Shown here: in pieces, positions 5,906-6,360 of the stretch
Layout: every line of letters starts with the position of its first letter
Position numbering within the stretch: the stretch's first letter is position 1
Made by a program: the position numbers and the translations under genes
The notes under the pieces: model-generated
Told to the model about the DNA's origin: nothing
The model's database searches: none
Seen by the model: only the letters and a program-made list of their open reading frames with translations
Origin: Candidatus Rokuibacteriota bacterium
GTDB taxonomy: Bacteria; Methylomirabilota; Methylomirabilia; Rokubacteriales; JACOUJ01
DNA length: 6,360 nt
Direction: 5' to 3'
NCBI GenBank assembly: GCA_016177865.1
Contig: JACOUJ010000174.1
Span: 1 to 6,360, forward strand

Positions 5906-6360
5906 ATGCAGCGGCCAAAGGTTGGTCTCCGCCAGCGGTTCTATCTGGTCGAGGTCTTGATCGGTCTCGGCGTGACGGCCCGCCACTTCTTCCGAAACCT
6001 GGCCCGCCACGCCGCCCACACGCTTTTCAGGCGGAGGGACGTGCGGGGCGCGGTCACGATCCAGTACCCTGAAGAGCGCCGCCCCTACTCGCCCCGTCTG
6101 AGGAGCCTTCATCGCCTGGTCCGGCGGGTGGATGGCTCGCCGCGCTGCGTGGCGTGCATGATGTGCGAGACGGTTTGCCCGGCCCACTGCATCTACATCG
6201 TGGCCACGGAGCACCCGAACCCCGACATTGAGAAGATGCCGGCCCGCTTCGACATTGATCTGGGGAAGTGCGTCTTCTGCGGCTTCTGCGTCGAGGCCTG
6301 CCCGGAGGATGCGATTCGCATGGACACGGGTATCTTAGAATTCTCCGCGTACTCGCGGGA
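5906..6360 (+). CDS. nuoI: NADH-quinone oxidoreductase subunit I (NuoI, TYKY subunit), 3' end missing
   Basis: This is the 2[4Fe-4S] ferredoxin subunit that relays electrons through clusters N6a and N6b from NuoG toward NuoB and the quinone site. The 151 visible residues start MQRPKVGLRQRFYLVEVLIG. An amphipathic, Arg-rich N-terminal helix (about 10-45) would lie on the membrane next to NuoH. TIQYPEERRPYSPR follows (51-64). The two cluster motifs are CVACMMCETVCPA, with Cys81, Cys84, Cys87 and Cys91, and CVFCGFCVEACPE, with Cys122, Cys125, Cys128 and Cys132. In this fold the last Cys of each motif serves the opposite cluster. The reading frame is open to the window edge, and only the C-terminal tail is missing. 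It begins 9 bases after nuoH, in the same frame, so the nuoH TAG is the frame's upstream stop. GTG 5900 is an alternative start. Confidence 0.96.
   Translation, partial: MQRPKVGLRQRFYLVEVLIGLGVTARHFFRNLARHAAHTLFRRRDVRGAVTIQYPEERRPYSPRLRSLHRLVRRVDGSPRCVACMMCETVCPAHCIYIVATEHPNPDIEKMPARFDIDLGKCVFCGFCVEACPEDAIRMDTGILEFSAYSR

Larger units (their letters stand above)
2..6360 (+). other. Part of the nuo (complex I) operon, nuoD to nuoI
   Basis: All six genes are co-directional, with junctions of +13, +4, +18, -17 and +9 bases. They follow the standard bacterial nuo order without inserted genes. No promoter, hairpin terminator or long non-coding stretch is visible between them, so they are most likely read from one transcript that starts upstream of the window and continues downstream. 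Confidence 0.93.

Noticed and set aside
5150..6214. A 354-codon open frame on the minus strand across nuoH and nuoI
   Set aside because: It is antisense to conserved membrane and ferredoxin coding sequence, its product is low-complexity and highly charged, and it has no motif. It is a codon-bias shadow.

Overview
The window lies inside a respiratory complex I (NDH-1, NADH:quinone oxidoreductase) operon. Six tightly packed genes, all on the + strand, run nuoD-nuoE-nuoF-nuoG-nuoH-nuoI from the first bases to the last. nuoC and the rest of the 5' part should lie just upstream, and nuoJKLMN just downstream. NuoI is cut by the right edge. There are no RNA genes, mobile elements, CRISPR arrays, promoters or terminators that I can support. 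The largest gap between genes is 18 bases, and nuoG overlaps nuoH by 17 bases.

The DNA is GC-rich (about 60-65% by eye), with G/C favoured at third codon positions. Together with the nuo order, this points to a bacterium. The proteins do not look like the E. coli, Paracoccus or Thermus versions. NuoD has GPAHPAMHG and RPPC, NuoH has QDRIGANRA, TKRIPFD and GYFVEYSG, NuoI has TIQYPEERRP, and NuoG is short. From memory, this combination occurs in the NDH-1 lineage of some Deltaproteobacteria-like and NC10/Rokubacteria-like bacteria. A Methylomirabilota-type host is a weak guess only.

How the parts work together: NuoF (FMN, [4Fe-4S]) and NuoE ([2Fe-2S]) oxidise NADH. NuoG carries the electrons through four clusters (N1b, N5, N4, N7), and NuoI (two [4Fe-4S]) passes them on toward NuoB. 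NuoD and NuoH form the quinone chamber and couple quinone reduction to proton pumping in the membrane arm. Every cluster ligand expected in the visible part is present, so the complex looks functional.

I found no undescribed system. The points worth a second look are substitutions around the quinone site: Glu for Asp at the partner of the catalytic His in NuoD, and in NuoH a lost Glu plus a one-residue-shorter loop. Others are an extra cysteine inside the NuoE cluster motif, a changed FMN-loop residue in NuoF, and a shrunken NuoG that keeps the N7 ligands with wider spacing. Most are probably lineage traits rather than peculiarities of this genome.
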